From Pantoea anthophila (GTDB taxonomy: Bacteria > Pseudomonadota > Gammaproteobacteria > Enterobacterales > Enterobacteriaceae), in NCBI RefSeq assembly GCF_006494375.1, contig NZ_VHIZ01000056.1, positions 473,067 to 537,066 on the forward strand: DNA of 64,000 nucleotides, read 5' to 3'. The notes below the pieces were generated by a model that searched no databases, was not told the origin of the DNA, and was given only the letters and a program-made list of their open reading frames with translations. This document shows, piece by piece, positions 31,029 through 41,520 of this stretch; within the stretch, counting starts at the first letter, position 1; every line of letters begins with the position of its first letter. Both the position numbers and the translations under genes were made by a program.

Positions 31029-31134
31029 CCTTTTTTTTCATTCCGCCATTTGCCCTTTTTTCAGAATCTGCACCACAATGACAAAGCGCCGTTACGGTAA
31101 CGTCGCATCCATTTTGTGACAGGGAGAGAAAGCA

Positions 31135-31449
31135 ATGAAATTCGTTAAACTGCTGACAGGTGCTTTACTGGCGGGTGTGGTTGCGCTGACACTGAGCGCC
31201 TGTGCGCCAACCGCAACCAAAGAGGGAACCGGTGGCTACATCGATGACACCGTTGTAACCACGAAAGTGAAAGGTGAACTGCTGAAGGATGACTCGCTGA
31301 AATCGACTGAAATCAACGTAGAAACCTTTAAGGGTAAAGTTCAGCTGAGCGGTTTTGTGTCATCGCCACAAATGGCTAATCGTGCTGTTCAGGTGACGCG
31401 CAGCGTACCGGGCGTGAAATCTGTCGTGAACAACATGCAGATTAAATAA
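31135..31449 (+). CDS. Single-BON-domain lipoprotein
   Basis: A 104-residue lipoprotein with a signal peptide and lipobox LSAC (C23), followed by one BON domain (about 38-104). The BON core DDTVVTTKVKGELL and VQLSGFVSSPQMANRAV resemble OsmY and DolP repeats, but there is only one copy. BON domains often bind phospholipid, so a periplasmic envelope-stress role is plausible but not shown. GGGAGAG lies before the ATG. It is monocistronic between trpA and ompW. Confidence 0.85.
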   Translation: MKFVKLLTGALLAGVVALTLSACAPTATKEGTGGYIDDTVVTTKVKGELLKDDSLKSTEINVETFKGKVQLSGFVSSPQMANRAVQVTRSVPGVKSVVNNMQIK

Positions 31450-31463
31450 CGTTACACAGACAC

Positions 31464-31493
31464 AAAAAAGGCCGCTGAATCAGCGGCCTTTTT
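31464..31493. terminator. Bidirectional terminator, BON lipoprotein / ompW
   Basis: Stem GGCCGCTGA/TCAGCGGCC flanked by A6 and T5. Confidence 0.9.
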
Positions 31494-31497
31494 CTCA

Positions 31498-32130
31498 TCA
31501 GAAGCGGTAACCTGCCCCGAAGAAGAAGACCCACGGATCGATGCGCATATTGATGTTCTGCTGCTCGCCTCCCGCTTTAAACTTCACTTCCGTGTCGATA
31601 TCCATGTACCACACCGACGCATTCAGCATCCAGTCGCGGTTGATCTGATAATCCAGGCCGACCTGACCCGCCACGCCCCACGAATCCTTGACGCTGAGAT
31701 CGGTCAGGCCTGCATCGCGACCGGTCTGGTTGAAATCGGCATCATAGAAGGTGGTGTAGTTGACGCCCACGCCCACGTAGGGACGGGCTTTGCTTTTGCT
31801 GTCGAAGAAGTAGTACTGCGCCATCAGCGTCGGCGGTAACTGGCGCACGGTAGCCAGCGTACCGGTCGGGCCAAGACCCACTTTGTGACGGAACGGCGTG
31901 GCGGCGAGAAGTTCCACCCCGATATTGTCCGTTGCCATATAGGTAAAGGTCAGGCCGAGCTGCGTGTCGTTGGAGGCGCTGAACTCCCCCATGCCTAACA
32001 CATTATCGGAGCCTTCGGTGGGGCGTACGGTTGCACTGCCGGCACGCATAAAGAAGTCGCCTGCTTCGTGGGCCATCGCCAGCTGGGGTAAAGCCAGCGC
32101 CAGCAGCATCGCGCATTTTGCCAGTTTCAT
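31498..32130 (-). CDS. ompW: Outer-membrane protein OmpW
   Basis: A 210-residue eight-stranded beta-barrel. The signal peptide ends AMA before HEAGDFFMRAGSATVRPTEGS, a normal OmpW opening, and the protein ends in aromatic GAGYRF, the C-terminal signature for outer-membrane insertion. The ATG at 32130 is chosen for its AAGGAG site five bases upstream; a GTG two codons earlier is less likely. E. coli OmpW is the colicin S4 receptor and responds to oxygen. A perfect FNR box is upstream. Confidence 0.94.
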   Translation of the reverse strand: MKLAKCAMLLALALPQLAMAHEAGDFFMRAGSATVRPTEGSDNVLGMGEFSASNDTQLGLTFTYMATDNIGVELLAATPFRHKVGLGPTGTLATVRQLPPTLMAQYYFFDSKSKARPYVGVGVNYTTFYDADFNQTGRDAGLTDLSVKDSWGVAGQVGLDYQINRDWMLNASVWYMDIDTEVKFKAGGEQQNINMRIDPWVFFFGAGYRF

Positions 32131-32255
32131 TATCACTCCTTTGCTTAATGTTGATGTCGCGGGGGGTTATCATTTTTTTGCTGGCAGTTATTTAACGCGA
32201 TTTACAGGAAATTGCACTCTGAACGCTTCAGATAAATTGCTTAAAAAACAATGAA

Positions 32256-32269
32256 TTGATTTAGATCAA
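32256..32269. promoter_or_regulatory. FNR box upstream of ompW
   Basis: TTGAT-TTAG-ATCAA equals the FNR consensus exactly and lies about 126 bp before the ompW start and 116 bp before the plus-strand YkgJ-type gene. Confidence 0.8.
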
Positions 32270-32384
32270 TTTCGGCACGCTTCGGCACCCGCAAATTCCC
32301 CTTGCTGAAAAATTCCGGCGGCCCTATTTTGCTTCTCTTCCTGGTTGATTTTGGTTCGATGCCTCGGGAGGGGCGGGTGATCAA

Positions 32385-32801
32385 ATGAGTGACACATTAA
32401 ATCCTTGTATCAGCTGTGGCGCCTGCTGCGCCCATTTTCGCGTCTCATTTTACTGGGCGGAAGCCGACGATGCGGGCGGTCTGGTGCCGACCGACCTGAC
32501 CGAGCCGCTCAGCCTGCTCATGCGTAACATGCGGGGCACCAACGATCGCACCCCGCGCTGTGTCGCCCTGCAGGGAGAGATCGGCGGATGCGTTTCATGC
32601 GGTATCTATGAGCAGCGTCCCACTCCCTGTCGGGAGTTCTCGCTGTCAGGAGAAGGCGGCATTCATAACGAAGCCTGCGATCGGGCCCGCGCCCGCTATG
32701 GCCTTCCCCCGCTTTTTTCGCCATCTTTACCTGTCGTGACAGAAAGTTATGCCACAGCGGGTGCCCGTGAGCTGCCAGAACATGTACAATCGCCGGATTA
32801 A
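32385..32801 (+). CDS. YkgJ-type cysteine-cluster protein
   Basis: A 138-residue protein of the zinc/iron-chelating YkgJ/CxxCxxCC group. The N-terminal cluster is CISCGACC (residues 8-15); further cysteines lie in [25 protein letters not shown] and EACDRAR. The pattern is typical of these metal-binding proteins, whose function is unknown. The start has GGAGG at slightly long spacing. It stands upstream of yciC in the same direction with a 27-bp gap, so it may be co-transcribed with yciCBA. Confidence 0.85.
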   Translation: MSDTLNPCISCGACCAHFRVSFYWAEADDAGGLVPTDLTEPLSLLMRNMRGTNDRTPRCVALQGEIGGCVSCGIYEQRPTPCREFSLSGEGGIHNEACDRARARYGLPPLFSPSLPVVTESYATAGARELPEHVQSPD

Positions 32802-32828
32802 TTAACCCGGTTCCTCCAAGGAGTGTAC

Positions 32829-33563
32829 ATGTCTATCACGGCAAGCTCGTTATACCGTGACACTGGAAATTTTGCGCGACATCAGCTGGCTACCCTGCTG
32901 CTGCTGTCGCTGCTGACCGCTTTTATCACTGTCATGCTGGTGCATGTGCTGACGCCTGGTGTCGATGAGATGGCCATTCTGCAGCAGGGTGACGACAGTG
33001 CCAGATCGTTGTTTGAGATAGTGCAGAGCATGTCGCCGGAACAGCAGCAGGTTCTGCTGCGGGCTTCGGCTGCCAGCACCTTCGCTGCGCTGTTGGGTAA
33101 CACGCTGCTGCTGGGCGGCATGCTCTGCCTGATTCCGATGGTCTCTTCCGGTCAGCGGGTCAGCGCTTTGCGGGCTATCGGGTCTTCTGCGCCGCTGCTG
33201 CCCAGACTGCTGCTGCTGACCTTTCTGATGACGCTGGTGGCCCAGCTTGGCTTTATGGTGCTGGTGGTCCCCGGTATTCTGCTGACGATCCTGCTGTCAC
33301 TGGCGCCGGTGATGCTTGCCAGTGAGAAGATGGGCGTGTTTGCCGCCATGCGCGCCAGCATGCGCATGGCCTGGAAGAACGTGAAGCTGATCGCCCCCGC
33401 CATCCTGCTCTGGCTGCTGGCGAAAGTGGTCGTGATGCTCTTTTTCGCTTCGCTGACCGTGCTGCCGCTGAATGTTTCGTCGGTCATTTTTACCGCGGCC
33501 GGCAATCTGGTTTCAGCCCTGTTGATCATCTATCTCTATCGGCTCTATATGCTGTTACGTTGA
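32829..33563 (+). CDS. yciC: YciC, inner-membrane UPF0259 family
   Basis: A 244-residue multi-pass membrane protein. The [15 protein letters not shown] opening, [18 protein letters not shown] and [17 protein letters not shown] match E. coli YciC closely. Six or so hydrophobic segments are visible. The ATG at 32829 has AAGGAG six bases upstream; an ATG two codons earlier has a poorer fit. Function is unknown. Confidence 0.93.
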   Translation: MSITASSLYRDTGNFARHQLATLLLLSLLTAFITVMLVHVLTPGVDEMAILQQGDDSARSLFEIVQSMSPEQQQVLLRASAASTFAALLGNTLLLGGMLCLIPMVSSGQRVSALRAIGSSAPLLPRLLLLTFLMTLVAQLGFMVLVVPGILLTILLSLAPVMLASEKMGVFAAMRASMRMAWKNVKLIAPAILLWLLAKVVVMLFFASLTVLPLNVSSVIFTAAGNLVSALLIIYLYRLYMLLR

Positions 33564-33614
33564 CGGACGGTGCGCCTGCGGGCGCACTGGCATGCAACCC
33601 TGACGGGAATCACT

Positions 33615-34154
33615 ATGAAGCAGTTACTCGACTTTCTCCCCCTGGTAGTCTTTTTCATCTTCTATAAGCTCTATGACATCTTTGTCGCCTCGGGCGCACT
33701 GATTGTCGCGACCGGTCTGGCGCTGGTCGTCAGCTGGGTGCTCTATCGCAGACTGGAAAAGATGACCATTTTCACCTTTGTGCTGGTCGCGGTCTTTGGC
33801 ACCCTGACGCTGGTGTTCCACAACGATGAGTTTATTAAGTGGAAAGTGACGGTCATCTACAGCCTGTTCGCGCTCGCCCTGCTCTACAGCCAGTGGTTTA
33901 TGAAGCAGCCGCTGATCCAGAGCATGCTGGGTAAAGAGCTTCAGCTGCCGGACGCGGTCTGGCGTCGTCTGAACGTTGCCTGGGCACTCTTCTTTCTGAT
34001 TTGCGGCCTGGTGAACATCTACGTCGCCTTTTGGTTATCCCAGGCGTTTTGGGTTAACTTTAAAGTGTTTGGTCTCACCGGTCTGACCTTACTGTTTACC
34101 CTGCTTAGCGGGCTCTATATCTGGCGACAGATGCCGCAGCAGGAACAAAAATAA
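33615..34154 (+). CDS. yciB: YciB/IspA-type inner-membrane septation protein
   Basis: A 179-residue protein with about five transmembrane segments, the same length as E. coli YciB. It starts [21 protein letters not shown], a conserved opening, and the start at 33615 has GGGA upstream. YciB interacts with cell-division and elongation proteins and affects envelope integrity in E. coli. It follows yciC by 51 bp and precedes yciA, separated by a terminator. Confidence 0.94.
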   Translation: MKQLLDFLPLVVFFIFYKLYDIFVASGALIVATGLALVVSWVLYRRLEKMTIFTFVLVAVFGTLTLVFHNDEFIKWKVTVIYSLFALALLYSQWFMKQPLIQSMLGKELQLPDAVWRRLNVAWALFFLICGLVNIYVAFWLSQAFWVNFKVFGLTGLTLLFTLLSGLYIWRQMPQQEQK

Positions 34155-34160
34155 TCATCC

Positions 34161-34183
34161 GCCCGGTTCGCCGGGCTTTTTTT
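34161..34183 (+). terminator. Terminator of yciCB
   Basis: Stem GCCCGG-TTCG-CCGGGC followed by seven T, placed before yciA. Confidence 0.88.
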
Positions 34184-34213
34184 CAGCATTCATCTGCATA
34201 AGAACGGGAAGCA

Positions 34214-34636
34214 ATGGGCGAAAAACATAAATTACCGCAAGGTGAAATGGTGCTGCGTACGCTCGCCATGCCGGCAGACACCAACGCTAACGGCGATATC
34301 TTTGGTGGCTGGCTGATGTCACAGATGGATATGGGCGGCGCGATTCTGGCTAAAGAGATCGCGGAAGGCCGCGTGGTAACGGTACGCGTCGACGGCATGT
34401 CATTTCTGAAGCCGGTGGCGGTAGGGGATGTCGTGAGCTGTCATGCGCGCTGTATCCGGACCGGCAACAGTTCGATGACCATTAACGTCGAGGTGTGGAT
34501 CAAGAAAGTGTCGTCTGAGCCGATTGGACAGACTTATTGTGCCACCGAAGCGGTCTTTATCTATGTGGCCGTGGACAGTGCGGGCAATTCCCGTCCGCTG
34601 CCAGCCGGCCGCGCCAATCAGCAGCCCGGCGAATAA
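34214..34636 (+). CDS. yciA: Acyl-CoA thioesterase YciA
   Basis: A 140-residue hot-dog-fold thioesterase with broad acyl-CoA range. NANGDIFGGWLMSQMDMGG contains the catalytic aspartate helix, and VTVRVDGMSFLKPVAVGDVV is the second conserved block. GGGA precedes the ATG. It is slightly longer than E. coli YciA at the C-terminus. It converges on tonB with a shared terminator. Confidence 0.95.
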   Translation: MGEKHKLPQGEMVLRTLAMPADTNANGDIFGGWLMSQMDMGGAILAKEIAEGRVVTVRVDGMSFLKPVAVGDVVSCHARCIRTGNSSMTINVEVWIKKVSSEPIGQTYCATEAVFIYVAVDSAGNSRPLPAGRANQQPGE

Positions 34637-34666
34637 AAAACGGGTCAGGCATCTCCGCCTGACCCG
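34635..34666 (-). terminator. Terminator of tonB, shared with yciA
   Basis: 10-bp stem CGGGTCAGGC/GCCTGACCCG; six A on the left become the T run of the leftward tonB transcript. Confidence 0.9.
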
Positions 34667-34671
34667 GCCTC

Positions 34672-35433
34672 TTACTCTATGCTGGCCCCGCCTTTAAGCT
34701 TAAAGACGATATTCATTGTGAGTCCCTGACCCGGGCGACCGCTCTGGTAACGCCACTTTTTCATCGCCTGCTTTACGTCGCGCTCAAACATATTGCGCGG
34801 TTCCGCAGAGAGGATCTGAATGTTCTCTACCCGACCGTCACTGTCCACGTCAAACTTCACCCGCACGCGCCCTTCAACCCGCAGCGCATAAGCGCGCTGA
34901 GGATAGCCTGGCTTACTGACGCTCAGCGCTTTCGGGCCGGTTGATACCGATGCTGTCGGTGACGGAGTCGCTTTTGGCGCAGTGGCTGGGCGGGTCTGGG
35001 TCGCCGGCGCCTCCTGCCGGAACGGATTATCCTGCGGTTTACTCTCCTGACGCGGCTTCACGTCGCGTACAGGTTTCTCCCGCTTGTGCTCGGTTTTAGG
35101 TTTGGGTTTTGGTTTGGGCTTCGGCTCAGGTTTTGGTATCGGCACCGGTTCCGCTTTCGGCGGTTCCGGCGCCGGCTGAGGTTCCGGTTCTGGCTGAGGT
35201 TCTGGCTGCGGCTCAGGCTCTGGTGCAGGCGGCTGCACAACAGCCGGAGCAGGCTCGGGCTGAACTTCCGGGGCAACCATGGTGACGCTGATGGGCTGAG
35301 AGGCCTTTGGCACTTCCGTCACCTGCTGGAATGACGCATACAGAATTCCGGCAATGACGGCCCCATGCAGAACAACAGACAGCAACATGGAGAGTGGCGT
35401 GCGTTTGGGTAAGGGCATAGTCAGCGTGGTCAT
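34672..35433 (-). CDS. tonB: TonB energy transducer
   Basis: A 253-residue periplasm-spanning protein that transmits proton-motive force to TonB-dependent outer-membrane receptors. An N-terminal signal anchor ([20 protein letters not shown]) keeps the S/H of TonB. It is followed by a Pro-Glu/Pro-Gln repeat and a Pro-Lys repeat (about residues 55-120), and the C-terminal domain has [20 protein letters not shown]. The start at 35433 follows from homology; the frame is open to 35526 but upstream residues are unrelated, and no start has a good ribosome site. Confidence 0.93.
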   Translation of the reverse strand: MTTLTMPLPKRTPLSMLLSVVLHGAVIAGILYASFQQVTEVPKASQPISVTMVAPEVQPEPAPAVVQPPAPEPEPQPEPQPEPEPQPAPEPPKAEPVPIPKPEPKPKPKPKPKTEHKREKPVRDVKPRQESKPQDNPFRQEAPATQTRPATAPKATPSPTASVSTGPKALSVSKPGYPQRAYALRVEGRVRVKFDVDSDGRVENIQILSAEPRNMFERDVKQAMKKWRYQSGRPGQGLTMNIVFKLKGGASIE

Positions 35434-35471
35434 AACAGTCGCAGTGATTGAATGAAGCAGCGATTTTAAAT

Positions 35472-35490
35472 GCAAATAGCAATCAGTTTC
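35472..35490. promoter_or_regulatory. Possible Fur box upstream of tonB
   Basis: On the minus strand GAAACTGATTGCTATTTGC matches 11 of 19 positions of the Fur consensus and lies about 40 bp before the tonB start. tonB is Fur-regulated in E. coli. Confidence 0.45.
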
Positions 35491-35628
35491 AATAACTCCC
35501 GCCCTCACGCCATCAGAAAAGCGCATTTAGCCCTTTATGCTGCGCCTTCCAGCCGCCGGAGTTTTCGTTTGCACTCTGAAGGGCAATCCCTTAACGTGTG
35601 CAAAATTCTGGTTAATGGGAGTTCCTGA

Positions 35629-35925
35629 GTGCTTTACGTCATTTATGCAGAAGATACTGCAGATTCACTGGAAAAGCGTAACGCCGTGCGCCCTGCCCAT
35701 CTGGCACGGCTCAAACTGCTTCACGAAGAGGGACGCCTGATTATCGCTGGCCCGATGCCTGCCGTGGACAGTAACGATCCCGGCGTGGCGGGCTTTACCG
35801 GTTCCACCGTCATTGCGGAGTTCCCGTCGCTGGAAGCGGCGCAATCCTGGGCGCAGGATGATCCCTATATTGCGGCGGGCGTCTACAGTCAGGTCGCGGT
35901 TAAGCCGTTCAAACGCGTCTTCTGA
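35629..35925 (+). CDS. yciI: YciI, dimeric ferredoxin-like fold protein
   Basis: A 98-residue YCII-family protein. The [18 protein letters not shown] and [13 protein letters not shown] stretches carry the conserved His and Asp of the family's putative active site. It starts with GTG at 35629, preceded by GGGAG. Divergent from tonB, as in E. coli. Function is uncharacterised. Confidence 0.94.
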   Translation: MLYVIYAEDTADSLEKRNAVRPAHLARLKLLHEEGRLIIAGPMPAVDSNDPGVAGFTGSTVIAEFPSLEAAQSWAQDDPYIAAGVYSQVAVKPFKRVF

Positions 35926-35941
35926 TTGCATCTGAGTATTA

Positions 35942-35981
35942 AAAATGGCTTCTGTGCCTGGCGCAGAAGCCATTTTTTTTT
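35942..35981 (+). terminator. Terminator of yciI
   Basis: Stem ATGGCTTCTG/CAGAAGCCAT followed by nine T; the next small gene starts 17 bp later. Confidence 0.85.
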
Positions 35982-35997
35982 CGTAGAGAGAGGGAAT

Positions 35998-36183
35998 ATG
36001 CAGATTGTTATTCTGGCGCTGCTGCTGGTCATCGCTTTACTGCTTGGCAGGGCTATTTATCTCTGGCGGACGCAGGGCTGGCGCAGAAAGAAACAGACGA
36101 TCGTGATGCTGATTGTGCTGGCAGCAGCGTTGCAGCTGGTAAATGTCACGCTGATGATGACGAAGCCGCTTCATCCCGGCTGA
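35998..36183 (+). CDS. Small two-helix membrane protein (61 aa)
   Basis: A 61-residue protein with two hydrophobic helices (about 2-23 and 34-54) joined by a basic loop RTQGWRRKKQ, which predicts a hairpin with the loop in the cytoplasm. AGGGA lies six bases before the ATG. I do not recognise the family. It stands alone after a strong terminator, so it has its own promoter or depends on read-through from yciI. Confidence 0.65.
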   Translation: MQIVILALLLVIALLLGRAIYLWRTQGWRRKKQTIVMLIVLAAALQLVNVTLMMTKPLHPG

Positions 36184-36214
36184 CCATAAACGGCCGACAG
36201 GGTAAAAGGCATTA

Positions 36215-36248
36215 AAGAACAGGACAGCTGAATGACTGTCCTGTTCTT
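36215..36248. terminator. Long perfect hairpin, probable terminator
   Basis: 13-bp arms AAGAACAGGACAG/CTGTCCTGTTCTT with an 8-base loop, between the small membrane gene and the convergent AriR-type gene. No long T run on either side. Confidence 0.6.
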
Positions 36249-36268
36249 CATACTCTGTTATCTTTATA

Positions 36269-36511
36269 TCAGCCGCGATCCAGAATCAGACCAATCAGCG
36301 CGTGATAGTGCTGTTCTTCTTCCGGGCTGGTAACATGCTGCAGGCGGCTAATCAGTTTTGAGCAGATCGCTTTGCGGTTCAGGCTGCGACCGGAACGAAT
36401 AATTTCCGTGACAACCGACCCCAGGATCGCCTGCTGTGAAGGCTGTGCAGCACTGTGCAGATAGGCGGTAATGTCTGAAACTGAAGCGGGAATATGTACG
36501 TTAGTCTGCAT
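36269..36511 (-). CDS. AriR/YmgB-family biofilm regulator
   Basis: An 80-residue all-helical protein of the YmgB/AriR/YcgZ family, members of which act as connectors of the Rcs phosphorelay or modulate acid resistance and biofilm in E. coli. The core LGSVVTEIIRSGRSLNRKAI and the C-terminal helix HYHALIGLILDRG fit the family. GGGAC precedes the ATG. It does not occur at this place in E. coli. Which paralogue it corresponds to cannot be decided. Confidence 0.8.
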   Translation of the reverse strand: MQTNVHIPASVSDITAYLHSAAQPSQQAILGSVVTEIIRSGRSLNRKAICSKLISRLQHVTSPEEEQHYHALIGLILDRG

Positions 36512-36855
36512 GATTGTCCCTTAAAGGCGTCGTTAAAGTTACTAAGCGATGCGGTAAAGTTATACAAAAACGCCCCTCCTGTACAGGTATTTAGCGCGAA
36601 AAATCACCCAAAGCGCGACATTTTTCATTAAGTTCATTTAATACATAGACTTAAAACAATGTAAAGTTGTACAAGTTTCTTCTCGCTTTGTACACATCCC
36701 CTGTCAGCCTCCTCAGACCCGCCCCTTTTCCGCCTGATCCTTTTAACTTACGGCTTTTTTTGACCGGCGAGAGGATTTATCTGTTACCTCTGTCTACATT
36801 TACTATTCGTGATTTACACCTCTGAATGGATGCACCGCACTGTCGCGAGCTCACT
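36512..36855. other. AT-rich control region of the AriR-type gene
   Basis: A 344-bp interval with three TGTACA-type sequences (CCTGTACAGG, TTGTACAAG, TTTGTACAC) between 36575 and 36700. No gene is supported. Confidence 0.5.
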
Positions 36856-37173
36856 ATGAATAAAACCTATCCTGTTCCGGTTCTCACTCTGGCTGACACG
36901 CTTTTATCCCGGCTTGCCGCGCTGGCCGATCCTAAAATAGAAGTATTAAGTGGTTATCCGGCGAACTGCTCTGCCTGGCTGACGATCTACTATCAGCGCA
37001 AATCAGGCCGGTGGAGTTACGAATGGTACGATCGGGAAGGTTATCGCCGGCCAGCGGCGCTGGGCAGCGCAATGCCCTGTCTGATGCTCGAGGTCAACGA
37101 TCGGGGAGCGTCGCCTCAGGAGCAGGCTCAGGCACGCCGGTTACTGGCCGAGCAGGGCTTTTTTGAAGCCTGA
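36856..37173 (+). CDS. Hypothetical protein (105 aa)
   Basis: A soluble-looking 105-residue protein beginning MNKTYPVPVLTLAD, with an aromatic middle (YYQRKSGRWSYEWYDREGYR) and a glutamine/alanine-rich C-terminal helix. I do not recognise it. The codon pattern agrees with the neighbours and the frame is clean, so a real gene is likely. The start could instead be an ATG ten codons upstream (36826); neither has a strong ribosome site. Confidence 0.6.
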   Translation: MNKTYPVPVLTLADTLLSRLAALADPKIEVLSGYPANCSAWLTIYYQRKSGRWSYEWYDREGYRRPAALGSAMPCLMLEVNDRGASPQEQAQARRLLAEQGFFEA

Positions 37174-37251
37174 GAGTGCCCCGGCCAATGCGCAGCCCGC
37201 CTGCTGCCTCACAGGGTATCGGCTTACAGGGCGGGCTGAAGAGGTGCGGGA

Positions 37252-37425
37252 TTAAACCATCTGCGTGATGAACAGAATCGATCGGCGCTGCTGCTGCGCC
37301 AGCTTGTGGCGGATACAATGGATGCGTTTATAACGGCGTGACTGCCCTTCCAGCCAGCGTGAACGGCGACGGTGAACCTGTCGTAACATTCTCCAGCGTG
37401 CCACTTCATTTCTGCTTCGTTTCAT
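37252..37425 (-). CDS. yciY: YciY, small arginine-rich protein (57 aa)
   Basis: A 57-residue very basic protein opening MKRSRNEVARWRMLRQVHRR, followed by RSRWLEGQSRRYKRIHCIR, which closely matches E. coli YciY at the same place beside cls. GAGGAAGTG precedes the ATG. Function is unknown; the charge suggests nucleic-acid or membrane-surface contact, which is inference only. Confidence 0.85.
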   Translation of the reverse strand: MKRSRNEVARWRMLRQVHRRRSRWLEGQSRRYKRIHCIRHKLAQQQRRSILFITQMV

Positions 37426-37583
37426 CACTTCCTCTCTGCCATCGTCTACGCCGCCGCATTATAGAGATCTCTGCGACAATACCCAATCTGTTCTCTCATT
37501 ATTCTCGTCAGGGATAAAGGTTTCGTTAGCCGTCATCTGCACGTAAACTTGCCAGACGGAAGCGCGAACGGGATGTCCACTTT

Positions 37584-39044
37584 ATGACCACTTTTTATAC
37601 GCTGATCAGCTGGTTGCTGCTGTTTGGTTACTGGCTGCTGATTGCCGGTGTCACACTGCGCATCCTGATAAAACGCCGGGCTGTCACGTCGGCGATGGCC
37701 TGGCTGCTGGTTATCTATATTCTGCCGCTGGTCGGCATTATCGCTTATCTCTCCTTTGGCGAACTGCACCTGGGTAAACGTCGCGCGGAGCGCGCCCGCA
37801 CCATGTGGCCGTCAACGGCCCGCTGGCTGAACGATCTGAAGCAGTGCCGCGAGATTTTCGCGACGGAACACAGCGACGTCGCGCGCTCGTTATTTGAGCT
37901 TTGCTACCATCGTCAGGGCATTGCCGGGGTAAAGGGAAACCAGCTGCAACTGTTAACCAGCGCCGATGATGTGATGCAGGCACTGATTCGTGACATCCAG
38001 CTGGCCCGCCATAATATCGAGATGGTGTTTTATATCTGGCACCCCGGTGGTCTGGCTGATGAAGTTGCCGAATCGCTGATGGCGGCGTCGCGCCGTGGCG
38101 TCCACTGCCGTCTGCTGCTGGACTCAGCGGGCAGCGTAAACTTTTTCCGCAGCCCCTGGGCGGGCATGATGCGCAACGCCGGCATTGACGTAGTGGAAGC
38201 GTTACAGGTGAGCCTGCTGCGCGTCTTTCTGCGGCGGATGGATCTGCGCCAGCATCGTAAAATCGTGCTTATTGATAACTATATCGCCTACACCGGCAGT
38301 ATGAATCTGGTCGACCCCCGCTTCTTTAAACAGAGTGCCGGTGTGGGTCAGTGGATTGATCTGATGGCGCGTATGGAAGGCCCGGTCGCGACCGCGATGG
38401 GGATCGTTTTCAGCTGCGACTGGGAAATCGAAACCGGTAAGCGCATTCTGCCGCCCCCGCCCGATCGCAACATCATGCCGTTTGAACAGGAGAGCGGCCA
38501 TACCGTGCAGGTGATCGCCTCCGGTCCCGGTTTTCCGGAAGATATGATCCATCAGGCCCTGCTGACCGCCGTCTATTCGGCACGTGAGCAGCTGATCATG
38601 ACGACCCCCTACTTTGTGCCCAGCGACGACCTGCTGCATGCGATCTGCACGGCGGCGCAGCGTGGCGTCAGCGTCAGCCTGATCCTGCCGCGTCACAATG
38701 ACTCGCTGCTGGTCGGCTGGGCCAGCCGCGCCTTCTTCAGTGAATTGCTGGAGGCGGGCGTGAAGATTTACCAGTTTGAAGATGGCCTGCTGCATACCAA
38801 GAGCGTGCTGGTGGACGGACAGCTGAGCCTGGTCGGCACCGTGAATCTCGATATGCGCAGTTTATGGCTTAATTTCGAGGTGACGCTGGTGGTGGATGAT
38901 GCGGGCTTCGGCAGTGACCTGGCCTGCGTACAGGATGACTATATCGCGCGGTCGCGCCTGCTGGAGGGTAAGCGCTGGGCAAAACGTGCCTGGTGGCAGC
39001 GCATTGTTGAACGACTGTTTTACTTCTTCAGCCCTTTACTGTAA
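37584..39044 (+). CDS. clsA: Cardiolipin synthase A
   Basis: A 486-residue phospholipase-D-superfamily enzyme joining two phosphatidylglycerols to cardiolipin, the same length as in E. coli. Two N-terminal transmembrane helices (about 4-60) precede two HKD motifs: [16 protein letters not shown] around residue 224 and [16 protein letters not shown] around residue 404. All active-site H, K and D are present. The C-terminus FYFFSPLL is conserved. It is upstream of yciU in the same direction. Confidence 0.96.
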   Translation: MTTFYTLISWLLLFGYWLLIAGVTLRILIKRRAVTSAMAWLLVIYILPLVGIIAYLSFGELHLGKRRAERARTMWPSTARWLNDLKQCREIFATEHSDVARSLFELCYHRQGIAGVKGNQLQLLTSADDVMQALIRDIQLARHNIEMVFYIWHPGGLADEVAESLMAASRRGVHCRLLLDSAGSVNFFRSPWAGMMRNAGIDVVEALQVSLLRVFLRRMDLRQHRKIVLIDNYIAYTGSMNLVDPRFFKQSAGVGQWIDLMARMEGPVATAMGIVFSCDWEIETGKRILPPPPDRNIMPFEQESGHTVQVIASGPGFPEDMIHQALLTAVYSAREQLIMTTPYFVPSDDLLHAICTAAQRGVSVSLILPRHNDSLLVGWASRAFFSELLEAGVKIYQFEDGLLHTKSVLVDGQLSLVGTVNLDMRSLWLNFEVTLVVDDAGFGSDLACVQDDYIARSRLLEGKRWAKRAWWQRIVERLFYFFSPLL

Positions 39045-39089
39045 AACGAGCCAGATTGTGTAAATGGCCGCAGGCAGACAGGACAGACT

Positions 39090-39413
39090 ATGGATTTAAA
39101 TAATCGCCTTACCGAAGATGAAACGCTGGAACAGGCCTACGATATTTTTCTCGAACTGGCAGGTGACAATCTCGATCCGGCAGACATCATTCTCTTCAAT
39201 CTGCAGTTTGAGGAGCGCGGTGGCGCAGAGCTGTTCGACCCGTCTGAAGACTGGAAAGATCATGTTGATTTCGATCTGAACCCTGACTTTTTCGCCGAGG
39301 TAGTGATTGGGCTGGGTGAAGCGGACGGTGAGCCGATCACCGACGTCTTTGCGCGCGTGCTGCTGTGCCGTGAAAAAGATCACAAGCTGTGTCATATCCT
39401 GTGGCGTGAATAG
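39090..39413 (+). CDS. yciU: YciU, HI1450-type putative dsDNA-mimic protein
   Basis: A 107-residue very acidic protein. [20 protein letters not shown] and [20 protein letters not shown] are nearly the E. coli YciU sequence. The H. influenzae homologue HI1450 resembles a DNA mimic in charge distribution and binds HU. The 45-bp gap after clsA suggests co-transcription. It is convergent with oppF and ends at a palindromic terminator. Confidence 0.93.
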   Translation: MDLNNRLTEDETLEQAYDIFLELAGDNLDPADIILFNLQFEERGGAELFDPSEDWKDHVDFDLNPDFFAEVVIGLGEADGEPITDVFARVLLCREKDHKLCHILWRE

Positions 39414-39471
39414 ACCGCCGATGCGCGGTGACGTGAATGTCGTCGTCGCGCAGCATCCCACAACAGAAAAC

Positions 39472-39494
39472 GCCGGGCAATTGCCCGGCATTTT
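39472..39494. terminator. Bidirectional terminator yciU/oppF
   Basis: Perfect palindrome GCCGGGCAATTGCCCGGC flanked by A-rich and T-rich tracts. Confidence 0.82.
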
Positions 39495-39497
39495 GCT

Positions 39498-40495
39498 TCA
39501 GAGCGGGTCGACCTTGAGACAGGAGACCGCATGGTGGAAGCTGCCTTCCAGCAGCGGACGGGTTTTCGCACACTCCGGTCCGGCAATCGGACAGCGGGTG
39601 CGGAACACACAGCCTGACGGCGGATTGATCGGCGACGGCAGCTCCCCTTCCAGTAGCTGAATCTGCTTGTTCTTCTCCAGATCGGGATCGGGAATCGGCA
39701 CGGCAGACATCAGCGCCCGGGTGTAAGGGTGCTGCGGATTGCCATAGACCTCGCTGTAGGTGCCCAGCTCCACCGCATGTCCCAGATACATTACCAGTAC
39801 GCGATCAGAGATATGTTTCACCACGGCCAGATCGTGCGCGATGAAGATCAGTGACAGTCCCATTTCACGCTGCAGCTGCTGCAGCAGATTCACTACCTGC
39901 GCCTGAATCGACACGTCGAGCGCCGAAACCGGCTCATCACAGATAATGAGCTTTGGCTCCAGAATCAGCGCACGGGCGATGCCGATACGCTGGCACTGGC
40001 CGCCCGAAAACTCATGCGGATAGCGGTTAATCAGGTTCGGCAGCAGGCCCACCTTCATCATCATATTTTTGACGCGGTCTTTCACTTCCTGACGCGCCAT
40101 CTTCGGATGATAGGTGCGCAGCGGCTCGGCGATGATATCGCCGATAGTCATACGCGGATTCAGAGAGGCCAGCGGGTCCTGGAAGATCATCTGAATGTCG
40201 CTGCGCGCCTTGCGCCACTCCTCTTCGCTCTGACCGAGCAGATCGCGGCCTAACCAGGCGACACGCCCTTCTGTGGCTTTGACCAGCCCGATAATGGCGC
40301 GTGCCAGCGTCGATTTGCCGCAGCCGGACTCGCCCACCACGCCCAGGGTTTCCCCTTCATAGAGACGCAGGCTGACCCCGTCCACCGCTTTCAGGGTTTT
40401 TGAAGGCTGCCAGAACCACTGCTTGCCATCTTTGATGTCGAAATGCACCTTCAGGTCGGCGATTTCCAGTAACACTTTCTTTTCAGCTACGGTGC

Positions 40496-40499
<4 letters not shown>
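39498..40499 (-). CDS. oppF: Oligopeptide ABC transporter ATPase OppF
   Basis: A 333-residue ABC ATPase with Walker A GESGCGKST, signature FSGGQCQRIGIARAL, Walker B LIICDEP and the H-loop in IAHDLAVV. The C-terminal CVFRTRCP...C cysteine motif may hold an Fe-S cluster as in related dipeptide ATPases. Its ATG overlaps the oppD stop (ATGA). It is the last gene of oppABCDF. Confidence 0.96.
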
Positions 40500-41509
<1,010 letters not shown>

Positions 41510-41520
41510 CGGGAAACTCC

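Noticed and set aside
35050..35270. Repetitive DNA within tonB as a mobile or satellite repeat
   Set aside because: The repetition is explained by the Pro-Glu/Pro-Gln and Pro-Lys linker of TonB.
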